The translations under genes were made by a program, and so were the position numbers. From NCBI GenBank assembly GCA_022709755.1, contig JAKLIF010000002.1, positions 124,001 to 188,000 on the forward strand: DNA of 64,000 bases. Reading direction: 5' to 3'. Below, piece after piece: positions 1 through 11,803 of the stretch. A model generated the notes under the pieces. That model worked only from the letters and a program-made list of their open reading frames with translations. It ran no database searches and was not told where the DNA came from. Positions within the stretch are counted from its first letter, which is position 1. Every line of letters starts with the position of its first letter. This stretch comes from Elusimicrobiota bacterium. Its GTDB lineage: Bacteria; Elusimicrobiota; Elusimicrobia; FEN-1173; JAKLIF01.

Positions 1-1259
1 CGGCAGATATTCTCCAGGTTCGCGATCTCCTCCCTCTTCATCGTCGTGGTTTCGAGGACCTCGTAAGGGGGATGCCTCTGGAAATCCAAGATCCCGTATC
101 GTTCCGGATGCTGATAGAACCGCGTTCCCGGCAGAACCAGGAAATGGCAACCATAGATATGCTGGGGTCGAGCCCGGACGACGACGTCGAGCGTCTCATG
201 TATGAACATATCCATGGTTTGCTGGGGCCACGCATAGGTGAACTCCATGACGATGCGATGATGAGAACAGCGGGAAACAAGCTGACTCATGTTGTTTTTA
301 ACCCGATCCACATCCACCTTCCTATTCAACAACTCGTTCAGGGCCGGATTCGTGGTATGGAAGGCGCAGAGCAGCTCCATGTTCCCCCCCCGATGAGCCG
401 CCAGATAGTCGATCTGTTCCGGCTCAAAAGTCTCCGGATTGACGATGAACGTACACCTCTTATTCGCCCGGTTATGGTTCACGACGGTGTCCCATATCGC
501 CAACGACCTGTCTTTGGAAAAAAGGAAATCTGCGTCGTTAAAAAAGATCGATTTGACTTTTGGATGCGCCAGCAGATACTTGATCTCGCGGAGAACCCTG
601 TCCAACGGGAAATATCTCAGATTTCCGTAATGGGGCCACACACAAAACGCGCACTGATTCTTACAGCCCCTCATCGTCTCGACGGAGGTCAGGGCCCCGA
701 CCGCGTCGTCATTCTCCGCCGACAGGAAGGCCGAGGGGAGAACGGAAAGGTCCTTGATGCAATTCCGCCGGGGGGTTGAAACGATCCGATCTCCCTCCCG
801 ATACACGATCCCCTTCACCGAAGACAGTTTTCCTCGGCGGCCCACTCCGATATTCTTCAATAAATCGACGAATGAAATCTCTCCCTCACCCCTCACGACG
901 ACATCGACGCTGGGGTAACTCTCCATGATTTCGCGAGCGCGGGTGCTGGCCTCGATCCCCCCCCAGACGACGGTCAGGGAGGGCGTTTTTTCTTTTAGAC
1001 GGGAACACACTCGGTTGGTCTTTTCGACGTTCCAAAGGAATGTCGTAAAACCCACCACATCCGGCCTGTTCCGGAGGATCGCCTCCACGATTCGGTCCTC
1101 CTCCGCCTTTTCGTGGAAATGGGCGATATCGAAACTGATCCGTTTCAAGAGGGAACCCTCCTGAACGGCATATCTCTCGAGGCAATGAGGGGCCGAGGTC
1201 GCCGTATCACCGAGCTCCAGACAGCAAAGGACCACTTTTTGACGTCGATTCGCAACCAT
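1..1259 (-). CDS. B12-binding radical SAM protein (3' end beyond window)
   Basis: About 420 codons are visible and the gene runs off the left edge. The N-terminal ~150 residues resemble a cobalamin-binding (Rossmann-like) domain, with the 'RPDVVGFT' strand and the RGEGE signature typical of B12-dependent radical SAM proteins. The radical SAM cluster motif CxxxCxxC is at about C199/C203/C206 (RGCKNQCAFC), followed by the TIM-barrel segment with the 'FFNDADFLF' strand. Such proteins perform radical methylations or rearrangements; the substrate cannot be read from sequence. The ATG at 1259 has a GAGGAG-type ribosome site about 9 bases upstream. It is divergent from thyX and stands alone here. 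Family call is firm, specific role unknown. Confidence 0.85.
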   Translation of the reverse strand, partial: MVANRRQKVVLCCLELGDTATSAPHCLERYAVQEGSLLKRISFDIAHFHEKAEEDRIVEAILRNRPDVVGFTTFLWNVEKTNRVCSRLKEKTPSLTVVWGGIEASTRAREIMESYPSVDVVVRGEGEISFVDLLKNIGVGRRGKLSSVKGIVYREGDRIVSTPRRNCIKDLSVLPSAFLSAENDDAVGALTSVETMRGCKNQCAFCVWPHYGNLRYFPLDRVLREIKYLLAHPKVKSIFFNDADFLFSKDRSLAIWDTVVNHNRANKRCTFIVNPETFEPEQIDYLAAHRGGNMELLCAFHTTNPALNELLNRKVDVDRVKNNMSQLVSRCSHHRIVMEFTYAWPQQTMDMFIHETLDVVVRARPQHIYGCHFLVLPGTRFYQHPERYGILDFQRHPPYEVLETTTMKREEIANLENIC

Positions 1260-1474
1260 GGGCGAAACCTTCTCCTCGTTATTTCTTTTCGTTCGATATT
1301 CTCTTAGTTTAGGATTTTTACCCTCTGAAGTCTATTTCAATGATACCCTCTTTTCCGAGCAACGACGATGTCGCGTCCAATCTCCTGTCGATTGCCTAGT
1401 CTCATCGGATTTGTTAAACTTTTTATCGGCTTACCTAGTCATAACCGATCTGTTCTTCACAAATATAAGTATCA
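1260..1474. other. Divergent intergenic region (radical SAM / thyX)
   Basis: 215 bases with lower GC than the flanking genes separate two divergent genes. The side near the radical SAM gene carries its ribosome-binding site. Near thyX there is an AT-rich stretch with a possible -10 (TATAAG, 1464-1469), but no convincing -35 at the right distance. I see no repeat or RNA gene. Confidence 0.4.
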
Positions 1475-4425
<2,951 letters not shown>

Positions 4426-4438
4426 CCGGGGAAACAGC

Positions 4439-5575
4439 ATGGGCATGAGAAGTCTTCTGGCTTTGGAATCGGGCTTATTCTTTCGCGGGACTTCCATCGG
4501 GCGAGCCGGTTCGATGGAGGGGGAGGTCGTCTTCAACACGGGAATGTGCGGTTATCAGGAGGTCCTGACCGACCCTTCCTATCAGGGGCAGATCGTGGTC
4601 ATGACGTATCCCCATATGGGGAATTACGGCATGGATCCGATCCACGATGAGTCCCGACGCCCCTTCGTTTCCGGGTTCGTGGTGAGAGAAACCAGTCCCT
4701 GTTCATCCTACCGGAAGAAAGCGGAACTCCTATCGGATTATCTCCGACGGCACGGGATTGTCGGGATTGAAGGGATCGATACGCGGTCTCTGACCCGTCA
4801 TCTCAGGGAGAGGGGCGCGATGAGGGGCCTCATCGCTTCGGGGAACAATCTCGATCCTCGACAGCTCGTCCGTAAAGCGAAAGCGAGTCCCGGATTGATC
4901 GGACGAGATCTTGTCAAGGAAGTCTCATGCCGCAGAACATACCCCTGGAAAGAAAAACCGGCGCGGACCGATCGACGATTCAAGGTGGTCACCATGGATT
5001 TCGGTCTTAAATGGAACATCTTGAGATCGCTGACCTCGCGGGGGTGCAAACCCTGGGTCGTCCCGGCGAACACCGACGCGGCCACCATCCTGAAAATGAA
5101 GCCCGACGGCATCCTTCTGTCCAACGGGCCCGGAGACCCGGCGGCCATCACCTACGCCATCGAGACGATCCGCGAAATCCTTCGGCACAACGAAGAGGCC
5201 AAGAGACCCATCCCCCTTTTCGGCATATGTCTCGGCCACCAACTGCTCGCCCTCGCGATGGATGGGAAGACCTATAAACTGAAATACGGACATCGCGGGG
5301 TCAACCATCCGGTGAAGGACTTAACGACCCACAAGGTGGAGATCACGACGCAGAACCATGGATTTGCCGTCGACATCGACTCCCTCCGGGGGAGGGACAT
5401 CGAATTGACCCATATCAATTTGAACGATCAAACCCTGGAAGGATTCAGACACCGGCATCTGCCGGCCTTCTCGGTGCAATACCACCCGGAAGCCACGCCG
5501 GGACCCCACGATTCCCGGTATCTTTTCGATCGGTTTATCGGATTGATGAAACGAAGGTCAGACCAATCCGTCTGA
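4439..5575 (+). CDS. carA: Carbamoyl-phosphate synthase small (glutaminase) subunit
   Basis: CarA hydrolyses glutamine and passes ammonia to CarB for carbamoyl phosphate (pyrimidine and arginine synthesis). The 378-residue protein has the N-terminal CarA domain (FNTGMCGYQEVLTDPSY) and a class I amidotransferase domain with the nucleophile in GICLGHQLL and the His-Glu pair in HPEATPGPHD. The start was placed at ATG 4439 (MGMRSLLALESG), which has GGGGA upstream. An upstream in-frame ATG at 4382 would lie inside purA and adds non-homologous residues. carB is not in this window. The 3' end overlaps the convergent nuclease gene by 18 bases. Confidence 0.96.
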   Translation: MGMRSLLALESGLFFRGTSIGRAGSMEGEVVFNTGMCGYQEVLTDPSYQGQIVVMTYPHMGNYGMDPIHDESRRPFVSGFVVRETSPCSSYRKKAELLSDYLRRHGIVGIEGIDTRSLTRHLRERGAMRGLIASGNNLDPRQLVRKAKASPGLIGRDLVKEVSCRRTYPWKEKPARTDRRFKVVTMDFGLKWNILRSLTSRGCKPWVVPANTDAATILKMKPDGILLSNGPGDPAAITYAIETIREILRHNEEAKRPIPLFGICLGHQLLALAMDGKTYKLKYGHRGVNHPVKDLTTHKVEITTQNHGFAVDIDSLRGRDIELTHINLNDQTLEGFRHRHLPAFSVQYHPEATPGPHDSRYLFDRFIGLMKRRSDQSV

Positions 5576-6391
5576 TGCCAACCGGACGGGAGCGGGTTCT
5601 CCGCTCTTGTGCCAATCATCCTCGCACGCCGCCTGATATTCACACCAATGACATCGTCCCGGATTGAATGAGCGGACGAAATTTTTGTTTTCCTGTGTTT
5701 CCAAAATCGTATTGATCTTCTGAACGAGCCGTTCGGCCACCCGGGCCATATCCGTCTGAGCGGGTGTTGGAAAAACGACCGGGTCTTGGAGTCCGATGAA
5801 CCCGTCCTCCCCGTCTCCCTTGATAAAGACATCGAAAACGAGTTCCTTGGGGCTTCTCCCGAACAGGTGCTGGCAGGCCCAGGCATAGATGATCAACTGG
5901 GTCTTGTCCGCGCGCGACCGATGGTATGGTTTACTGGATGTCTTGAAATCGTGCAGAACCCAGTTGGTATCCAACAGATCGAACACCCCCGTGATCTCAT
6001 GGTCCTCGGGCAACGGCAGTTTGAAACGGCACTCGACTCCCCTCGGAGAAGGCTGAAGCGAGGGGGCCCTCCGTTCCATAAACTCCCTCAACAACTGTTC
6101 ACCCATCCGCATGAGATAATGATATTCGGTGGACTTCTTCCGAAGGCTCTCTTCGGGGACCGCTTTAAGCCCCTCGTCCAATTCTTTCTTGAAATGGGCC
6201 ACGATCTCTTCGGCGGGAAGATCCTGCCGGGTCTTCGTCTTCTGCTCAAAATTGAGCTCGAGGGCCGCATGGAGTGACTTTCCGAAAACGGGTTCCGGCT
6301 TCGGCGGCGCGGCGCACTCCAACACGTAGCGGTACTCGTAACACTTCGGACAGAACCAAAAGGACCCTATCTTCGAATAACTGGTTTTCAT
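5558..6391 (-). CDS. PD-(D/E)XK nuclease family protein (Cas4/RecB-like)
   Basis: 277 residues. The N-terminus SYSKIGSFWFCPKCYEYRY resembles the start of Cas4/AddB-type nuclease domains. Nuclease motifs are the VFDLLD strand followed by HDFKTS (D...DxK), then a QLIIYAW helix. C-terminal cysteines (CHWCEYQAAC) with the N-terminal Cys match the Fe-S cluster arrangement of Cas4/AddB, known from the family. There are no cas genes nearby, so a housekeeping DNA-repair nuclease is more likely than a CRISPR role. It is the last gene of the unit headed by the DUF502 protein and abuts the TldD gene with almost no spacer. Confidence 0.82.
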   Translation of the reverse strand: MKTSYSKIGSFWFCPKCYEYRYVLECAAPPKPEPVFGKSLHAALELNFEQKTKTRQDLPAEEIVAHFKKELDEGLKAVPEESLRKKSTEYHYLMRMGEQLLREFMERRAPSLQPSPRGVECRFKLPLPEDHEITGVFDLLDTNWVLHDFKTSSKPYHRSRADKTQLIIYAWACQHLFGRSPKELVFDVFIKGDGEDGFIGLQDPVVFPTPAQTDMARVAERLVQKINTILETQENKNFVRSFNPGRCHWCEYQAACEDDWHKSGEPAPVRLASDGLV

Positions 6392-6392
6392 A

Positions 6393-7787
6393 TCAATCCG
6401 CCGTCGTCCCCCCGACGATCAGTGTCGGGATCCGGACAGTGGGAAGACCATCCGAGACGGGCACGCCCTGCCCGTCCTTCCCGCACGTACCGATGGCCCA
6501 TCCGAGGTCCGTGCCCACGCGATCGATGGAACGGAGGACTTGGGGGCCGTTCCCGAGGAGGTTGGCTCCCCGGACCATCTGCGCAGGCTGACCCCGATCG
6601 ATCCGATAACCCTCTTCGACCTCAAAGACGAAATCTCCCGTCGCCGTATTGACCTGTCCGCCGCCCATTCGAGTCACCAGAAGTCCCTTGTCGACGGAGG
6701 CGATGATCTCCTTCGGATCATGGGGACCGGGGACGACATACGTGTTCGACATCCGGGGGATCGGTTTATGGGCGTACGACTCTCGGCGGCCGTGCCCGTT
6801 CGGAGCCCGGTGGCACTGACGGGCGGTCTTTCGGTCATAGAGATAGGTCTTCAGGACACCCCTGTCGATCAACACTGTTTTCCGGGACGGCACTCCCTCG
6901 TCGTCGAAGATGAAGGACCCTCTGCTCCCGGGACGGGTGGGGTCATCCACCACCGTGACCAACGGACTGGCCACTGTTCGGCCGATCTTCCCCGCGTAAT
7001 GGGGAGATGTTCCCTGGCGGATCGCATCCGCCTCGAGAGAATGGCCGACCGCCTCATGGATCAGAGTCCCTCCGGACGACGAGGCGATGACAACGGCCAT
7101 CTCGCCCAAGGGAGCGGGTGGAGATTTCAGTTTGGAGACGGCCCGGCGCGCCGTCATCTCCGCCAACCGGGAACATCGGGATTCGCTCATCAATTCGAAA
7201 CCCTGGAGGCCGCCGATGACTTCCGTGGCCGTTTGGAGCAGTTTTCCGTCCGCGACCGTGACCTGAATGGCCATAACGACATAGGTGCGGCCTTCCCGAA
7301 ACGTCGTGGGGGAAGAATTCCAATAGGCGATATCGCGAATCCGCTCCCCATAAGAGATCGTCACCTGCCGGACCGCGGGGAATCGGCGCGCGATCCGATC
7401 CATCTGTCGCAAGAGGTGTATTTTGTCCTTCAGCGGAATGTTTTGGGGAGGGCGGCGGATCGGATGTCGCCGCAAGGGCCGGGAAACCGGCCGGAAAGAA
7501 ACCGGGAGAGAAACGGCGGATCCCGCGAGTTCTTGGCACGCTGAAACCAGTCGCTCCGTTTCGGGGGCCCTCAGTCCCTCGGTCACGGGGTGGCGGCAAT
7601 CCACATGAGTCAAGCGTGTTTCGTCTCCGAACATCAGGCGCAGGCCGACGCCCGAATCGGATCCCTGAACGATGTTTTCAACCCGACGATTCTCCCATCG
7701 GACCGATAAAAGATCCGTCTCCTCCATGAAGATGTCCATCCAGGGGGTCCCGCGAGAGGGTCTGGTCGATGACGGGGAGAGCGGCAT
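6393..7787 (-). CDS. TldD/PmbA family metalloprotease
   Basis: The metal-binding signature HEAVGH (about residues 244-249) with downstream SLEAD is the TldD-type catalytic motif. PmbA-type partners lack it. The family degrades unfolded or modified peptides and matures microcin/CcdA-like substrates in the cytosol, usually as a TldD-TldE heterodimer. No partner gene is visible here, so it may act alone or with an unlinked partner. The 464-residue length fits. The start may be the internal ATG at residue 17 (MDIFMEETDLLSV), where homology seems to begin. It is in the middle of a histidine kinase-TldD-nuclease unit. Confidence 0.88.
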   Translation of the reverse strand: MPLSPSSTRPSRGTPWMDIFMEETDLLSVRWENRRVENIVQGSDSGVGLRLMFGDETRLTHVDCRHPVTEGLRAPETERLVSACQELAGSAVSLPVSFRPVSRPLRRHPIRRPPQNIPLKDKIHLLRQMDRIARRFPAVRQVTISYGERIRDIAYWNSSPTTFREGRTYVVMAIQVTVADGKLLQTATEVIGGLQGFELMSESRCSRLAEMTARRAVSKLKSPPAPLGEMAVVIASSSGGTLIHEAVGHSLEADAIRQGTSPHYAGKIGRTVASPLVTVVDDPTRPGSRGSFIFDDEGVPSRKTVLIDRGVLKTYLYDRKTARQCHRAPNGHGRRESYAHKPIPRMSNTYVVPGPHDPKEIIASVDKGLLVTRMGGGQVNTATGDFVFEVEEGYRIDRGQPAQMVRGANLLGNGPQVLRSIDRVGTDLGWAIGTCGKDGQGVPVSDGLPTVRIPTLIVGGTTAD

Positions 7788-7822
7788 GGGGGGTGATGAC
7801 GCGAAAAGACCGGAAGGCCCGG

Positions 7823-9385
7823 TCAGGGGGCGGTCGGGAGCGTGAAGAAGAAGGTGCTCCCTTTTCCGGGGTTCGATTCAACGCCGATCAGACCGCTGTG
7901 GGCCTCGACGATCCGCTTGGCCAAAGACAGGCCAAGCCCGGCGCCTTCGACCTGTCCGGTGAAGGAGTCTTCGATCTGATAGAACTTCTGGAATATCTTG
8001 GAATGTTCCTCCGGGGCGATCCCGGGGCCGTTATCCTCGACGGATATATGAACGGAACCCTTCAGGACGGTTCCGGAGAGTTTGACCCATTTATCGGTCT
8101 TGGTGTTGAATTTGAACGCATTCTCGATCAAATTCCGGAAAACCTCCAGGGTTCGTTCGAAATCCACTTCCACGGGCGGCAACTCGGCGATCGTCTGATC
8201 GACGATGCACTTGGCGTTATGGAGTTCGATGTAGGGCCGCATGTTGATCAACGCCTTATCGATGATCTCCTGCACGGAGACCTTTTTCCGTTCCAGCGCC
8301 AGAGTTTCGGATTCCACCAGACTGAACGTCAGGAGTTTATCCACCAGACTGGTCAAATGGAGTCCCTGATTTTTGATCGTCGACAAAGCCTTCTTCTGGA
8401 AATCGGTCAGGCGGGACGTGTCTTCCAGGAGCAACGGCGCATACCCCGTGATCGTCACCAGCGGCGTCTTCAGTTTATGGGAGATCAAGGACAGGAAATT
8501 CCGCTTGAGCATCTCCTCCTTGCGTTCCTCGGTCACGTCGCGGACCAGGACCAGATAACCGACGATATCTCCCTGGTCCGTGGAAAGACGGTTCGCCACC
8601 CCGCTCAGATACAGAGGTTTCCCCTCGGTCCGGACCAACTCCACGCTGCAATATTTCTCTTTTTGATCCACGATCATATCGAACGGGGGGATGATGTTGA
8701 AACCCTGGAAACAATGCCGGATGTTCATCTGTCCAACCGCGTCGCCGGGAGAGATCCCGAACAGTCGCCCGGCCGCCGCATTCATCAACTGGATGTTCCC
8801 GGCCTCATCCGCCAAGAGGGCCCCGTCGGACATCTCGGCGAACACCATGCCTAATTTTTCTTTTTCCGATTTGACCGCAGAGAACAGCCGGGCGTTGTCG
8901 ATGGCCACGGCCGCTTGAGAGGCAAAAGCTTCAAACGCCTTCAGATCTTGGTCGGTGAAGGGGGCCTCATCGAACTTGTTGATCGCCTCGACGACCCCCA
9001 CGATCTTCCCTTTGGTCATGACGGGGACGGCCAATATGGACCGCGTGGTGAACTCGCTTTTCTGGTCCCCCTTCCCGCACCACCGGGGATCCGATTTCAC
9101 ATCGTTGACGATCATGGGTTGCTTGCTCTGAGCCACGCATCCGGCGATGCCTTCCCCTACTTTCAGTCGGATCTGTTTGATCTGTTCTCCGGCGTCACCG
9201 AGCGCCACGTCGAAATAGAGTTCGTTCGTCTTTTCATCCAACAGGAGGATGGACGCCGTCTCCGCCTTGACGACCCGCGCCGCCAACTCCATCACGGCCT
9301 CCAGAAGATCCCCGGAATCCAATTTGGATGAAAGGATGCGGTTGGCCTGCAACAACAATTCGAAATCGCCGATACTCAGTGTCAT
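7823..9385 (-). CDS. GAF-PAS sensor histidine kinase, soluble
   Basis: 520 residues without membrane segments. Domains in order: GAF (about 1-170), PAS (about 175-290), HisKA with phospho-acceptor His at about 303 (ISHKLKTPL), and HATPase with N box (NLIENAFKFN), G1 (DNGPGI) and G2 (GAGLGLSLAKR). It should autophosphorylate in response to a cytosolic ligand or redox signal. No response regulator lies beside it; the nearest receiver-domain gene is at 56256-56645, far away. Its start overlaps the stop of the DUF502 gene as ATGA, which implies translational coupling. Signal unknown. Confidence 0.92.
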   Translation of the reverse strand: MTLSIGDFELLLQANRILSSKLDSGDLLEAVMELAARVVKAETASILLLDEKTNELYFDVALGDAGEQIKQIRLKVGEGIAGCVAQSKQPMIVNDVKSDPRWCGKGDQKSEFTTRSILAVPVMTKGKIVGVVEAINKFDEAPFTDQDLKAFEAFASQAAVAIDNARLFSAVKSEKEKLGMVFAEMSDGALLADEAGNIQLMNAAAGRLFGISPGDAVGQMNIRHCFQGFNIIPPFDMIVDQKEKYCSVELVRTEGKPLYLSGVANRLSTDQGDIVGYLVLVRDVTEERKEEMLKRNFLSLISHKLKTPLVTITGYAPLLLEDTSRLTDFQKKALSTIKNQGLHLTSLVDKLLTFSLVESETLALERKKVSVQEIIDKALINMRPYIELHNAKCIVDQTIAELPPVEVDFERTLEVFRNLIENAFKFNTKTDKWVKLSGTVLKGSVHISVEDNGPGIAPEEHSKIFQKFYQIEDSFTGQVEGAGLGLSLAKRIVEAHSGLIGVESNPGKGSTFFFTLPTAP

Positions 9386-10044
9386 ATGGAACCCTTCGCG
9401 AACGTCATGGGCACCGGGGAGGGAGAGGACGGCATGACAAGCCCCCCCGACATGATCATCTTGATGGCATCATCCACCGACATGTCCAAAAAAGTCACTT
9501 GTTCTTTGGGAACCATCACCAGAAACCCGGATGTCGGATTGGGCGTGGTCGGGATGAAGATATTGACGACGTGTTCAGACGTCTTTTCCTGCAATTCTCC
9601 CGATTGGTCGCACGTGAGAAACCCGACGGAATACATCCCGGTTCGAGGGAACTGAACCATGACCACCCTCTTGAAATGATGCACTTCCTGTCCGAGGACG
9701 ACGTCCGTGATCTTGCGGATGGCAAAATAAATATCCGAGATGATGGGAATGTTACCGATATAACTTTCCGCCCGTTGAAACAGGCGGCGACCGATGATAT
9801 TGGTCACGGATAATCCCACCAGATAAACGATCAGAAGGGTCCCGACGAAACAAAGGAGGTCGAACAGGAAGGGCGCGTAGTCCAGCGGAGCCCACTCCCG
9901 CAAAAATGCGCCCAGAAAAGGGCGCGTCGCGTTGGCGACGATGTAGAACATGGCCCGAAGAACAAAAAAAGTGAACCACAAAGGCAGGAGCGCGACAAGT
10001 CCCGCCAGGAAGTACGTCTTGAATTTGAGCGGTTTTTTCGTCAT
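9382..10044 (-). CDS. DUF502 family membrane protein
   Basis: 220 residues. Two transmembrane segments occur near the N-terminus (about 10-33 and 55-80). They are followed by conserved DUF502 features: the 'IPIISDIYFAIRKI' segment and a soluble part with FIPTTPNPTSGF. DUF502 proteins are widespread bacterial and plant membrane proteins (COV family in plants) with no settled biochemical role. First gene of the operon feeding the histidine kinase by a 4-base ATGA overlap, so it may be functionally tied to that sensor (inference). Confidence 0.88.
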   Translation of the reverse strand: MTKKPLKFKTYFLAGLVALLPLWFTFFVLRAMFYIVANATRPFLGAFLREWAPLDYAPFLFDLLCFVGTLLIVYLVGLSVTNIIGRRLFQRAESYIGNIPIISDIYFAIRKITDVVLGQEVHHFKRVVMVQFPRTGMYSVGFLTCDQSGELQEKTSEHVVNIFIPTTPNPTSGFLVMVPKEQVTFLDMSVDDAIKMIMSGGLVMPSSPSPVPMTFAKGSI

Positions 10045-10067
10045 AAATTCACAACCCTAACTCGGAA

Positions 10068-10095
10068 AGTATAACAAATATTGCAGAAAAAACAA
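10068..10095 (-). promoter_or_regulatory. Sigma70-like promoter of the DUF502-kinase-TldD unit
   Basis: On the minus strand, TTGTTT (10095-10090) and TATACT (10073-10068) are separated by 16 bases, ending 23 bases before the DUF502 start codon. It lies in the gap after the beta-barrel gene, so it probably restarts transcription there. Read by eye. Confidence 0.5.
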
Positions 10096-10143
10096 CCGAC
10101 GCGGCCTCCATCGATCCAAACCCGAGGCGGCGGGCAGAACCCT

Positions 10144-11001
10144 TTAGTATCGATAAGTGCTCCGGACGTAGAACCCCTGAGTGCGGGTCTCTTGTCTGTT
10201 CCATGAGATCACCGCTCCGTCGGTCCCCGGGACGGACAGCCGTCGTTCCCCCTGAGAGGGAATGAACCAATACTGCCAGAGGGCGCCCAACTCGATCGAG
10301 AAGGCGGGGACGGGGCGATATCCCACCCCGGCTTCCGCCTGGAATATGTGTCCGGCGGAAGAATCAGTCTTGGCATCGAACAGCATGACGTAATAATTCG
10401 CCGATGTCGCCCATCGGGCATAGAGACGGTCCCCATGCTCGCCCTCCAATCCCAATCCTATCCCCTCCGCGGAGATTTCGTTGGTGTCGTCGTTCCCGGA
10501 AGGGCCTGTGGTGACCCACCCCGACGGACCCTGCACGGCGAACTGATCCCTCTTGAAAATCTCACGGACGATGGAAACATGGAAAAGGACATTGGCCGGG
10601 ACGGATTCCAGGGGCAGGTGACGGGTCACGAACAGATTCGTGAAACCGACATTCAGCCGGTTGGACTGATAGAGCCCCCCGGTGCGACGATCCGGGATCT
10701 GTTCCGTGCCGTAATCGCCGCCGCCGAAAGCGCCCGTGTGCCACAGGGTCATACTCCAATAATCGGGGGAGTTCCGTCGGGGAACGATCTCCACCCGGTA
10801 GAGGGGCGACGTCTCCCCACCGAATTGGTTCGCATAACTCTGCGGCCATATCTTCCCCTCACCGCGATAATGAATCGACGCGGCCGGACAGACCGTCACC
10901 GTCACGGAGGCCCCCTCCCTCTCGTGACCGGCAGCCCGGGCGGGAGGACTCCCGAAGAACGCCGCCAAAACACCGATGAGGGCCGCTCTCTTAATAGACA
11001 T
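10144..11001 (-). CDS. Secreted beta-barrel-like outer membrane protein
   Basis: 285 residues. It begins with a signal peptide (about 1-23, ending PPARA-AGH). The rest is rich in alternating aromatic/polar strands and ends in a terminal aromatic residue (RSTYRY), typical of outer membrane barrels. I do not recognise a named family. It overlaps the preceding barrel gene by 11 bases and shares a similar layout (N-terminal strand with SIHYRGEG here versus QVEYEGTG there), so the two look like diverged paralogues. Last gene of the long minus-strand block that contains parAB and polysaccharide genes. Confidence 0.65.
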   Translation of the reverse strand: MSIKRAALIGVLAAFFGSPPARAAGHEREGASVTVTVCPAASIHYRGEGKIWPQSYANQFGGETSPLYRVEIVPRRNSPDYWSMTLWHTGAFGGGDYGTEQIPDRRTGGLYQSNRLNVGFTNLFVTRHLPLESVPANVLFHVSIVREIFKRDQFAVQGPSGWVTTGPSGNDDTNEISAEGIGLGLEGEHGDRLYARWATSANYYVMLFDAKTDSSAGHIFQAEAGVGYRPVPAFSIELGALWQYWFIPSQGERRLSVPGTDGAVISWNRQETRTQGFYVRSTYRY

Positions 11002-11803
11002 AGCTGAGATTCAGGAACGGGCCGAAGAAATCCGTTTTATTGATCGGCAAAGAGGCGGCGGCGCCGCTGGGCAGAGAGGCTCCCCCGGGAAACTGGACTT
11101 GAAACAACTGCCTCACATATGACAAGCCGCATCGCCATCGTGGGGACGACACGCCGGCTTCCAAACGGAACGTGTAGGTGTATCCGTCCCGATGGATGGA
11201 ACCTCCCTCGGCGCGCGGACGACCCGTCGTCAGGAACAGATGCCCGAACATCAGGTCCCAATCTGAATAAAATGCGCATTTCTTGGGCTCCACGCCCTTC
11301 GACCCGCCGTGAAGCCCGAGGCACGCACCGATTCCACCGAGACTGGAACACGCGGTCTCCCCGGTCGCGTTCCCGTTAAAGACGAATCCCGTCCGATCGA
11401 ACGTCTCTCTCACTCCCTGAAGGCCCAGGGAGGCGGCCAAGCGTCTTTCTTTCACGGGGACTCTCAAACCCGCGAGGACGTTATGGAAAGCGAGGCGGGT
11501 GAGTCCTGTCTGGCGGAGTGTCGCGCTGAGCGCGTTGCCGTCTTCCCGATGATAATAGGATTCGTTCCGCCAATACTGGATATTGAGAGACCGTCCCTTC
11601 GTGAGATCGTGGTCCCATACGAAACCCGTGGCGGCGGAGAGCGGTTTCACCTTCAGTTCCCATCCCTGCGCCGTGGACCGATACCCCGTCCCTTCATATT
11701 CAACCTGCGCCGAAGGACTGTAATAGACGGACATCTGCCCGGCACGAACGGCCGGGGCGAGCAGAACGACCCACGCGACGGTTCCGACGAGTCGACGTTT
11801 CAT
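10991..11803 (-). CDS. Secreted beta-barrel-like outer membrane protein
   Basis: 270 residues from ATG 11803. The signal peptide is about 1-21 (APAVRA-GQ). The mature part has amphipathic strands and ends NLSYVY with a terminal aromatic residue, as outer membrane barrels do. The frame stays open upstream to 12319, but that stretch lies inside the glycosyltransferase gene. The ATG at 11803 overlaps the glycosyltransferase stop as ATGA, which supports this start and coupled translation. Three or four cysteines in the central region (ETACSSLGGIGACLG) could form disulfides. Function unknown; paralogue-like to the next gene. Confidence 0.65.
   Translation of the reverse strand: MKRRLVGTVAWVVLLAPAVRAGQMSVYYSPSAQVEYEGTGYRSTAQGWELKVKPLSAATGFVWDHDLTKGRSLNIQYWRNESYYHREDGNALSATLRQTGLTRLAFHNVLAGLRVPVKERRLAASLGLQGVRETFDRTGFVFNGNATGETACSSLGGIGACLGLHGGSKGVEPKKCAFYSDWDLMFGHLFLTTGRPRAEGGSIHRDGYTYTFRLEAGVSSPRWRCGLSYVRQLFQVQFPGGASLPSGAAASLPINKTDFFGPFLNLSYVY

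Noticed and set aside
72-779. Plus-strand open frame of 235 codons at the left edge
   Set aside because: It is the antisense shadow of the B12-binding radical SAM gene, whose minus-strand motifs (CxxxCxxC, RGEGE) are unmistakable.
5558-6391. Cas4 as part of a CRISPR system
   Set aside because: Motifs fit the Cas4/AddB-type nuclease fold, but there is no repeat array or other cas gene in the window.
7769-8854. Plus-strand open frame of 361 codons
   Set aside because: Antisense of the histidine kinase; no recognisable motifs, biased Gln/Gly/His-rich shadow composition.
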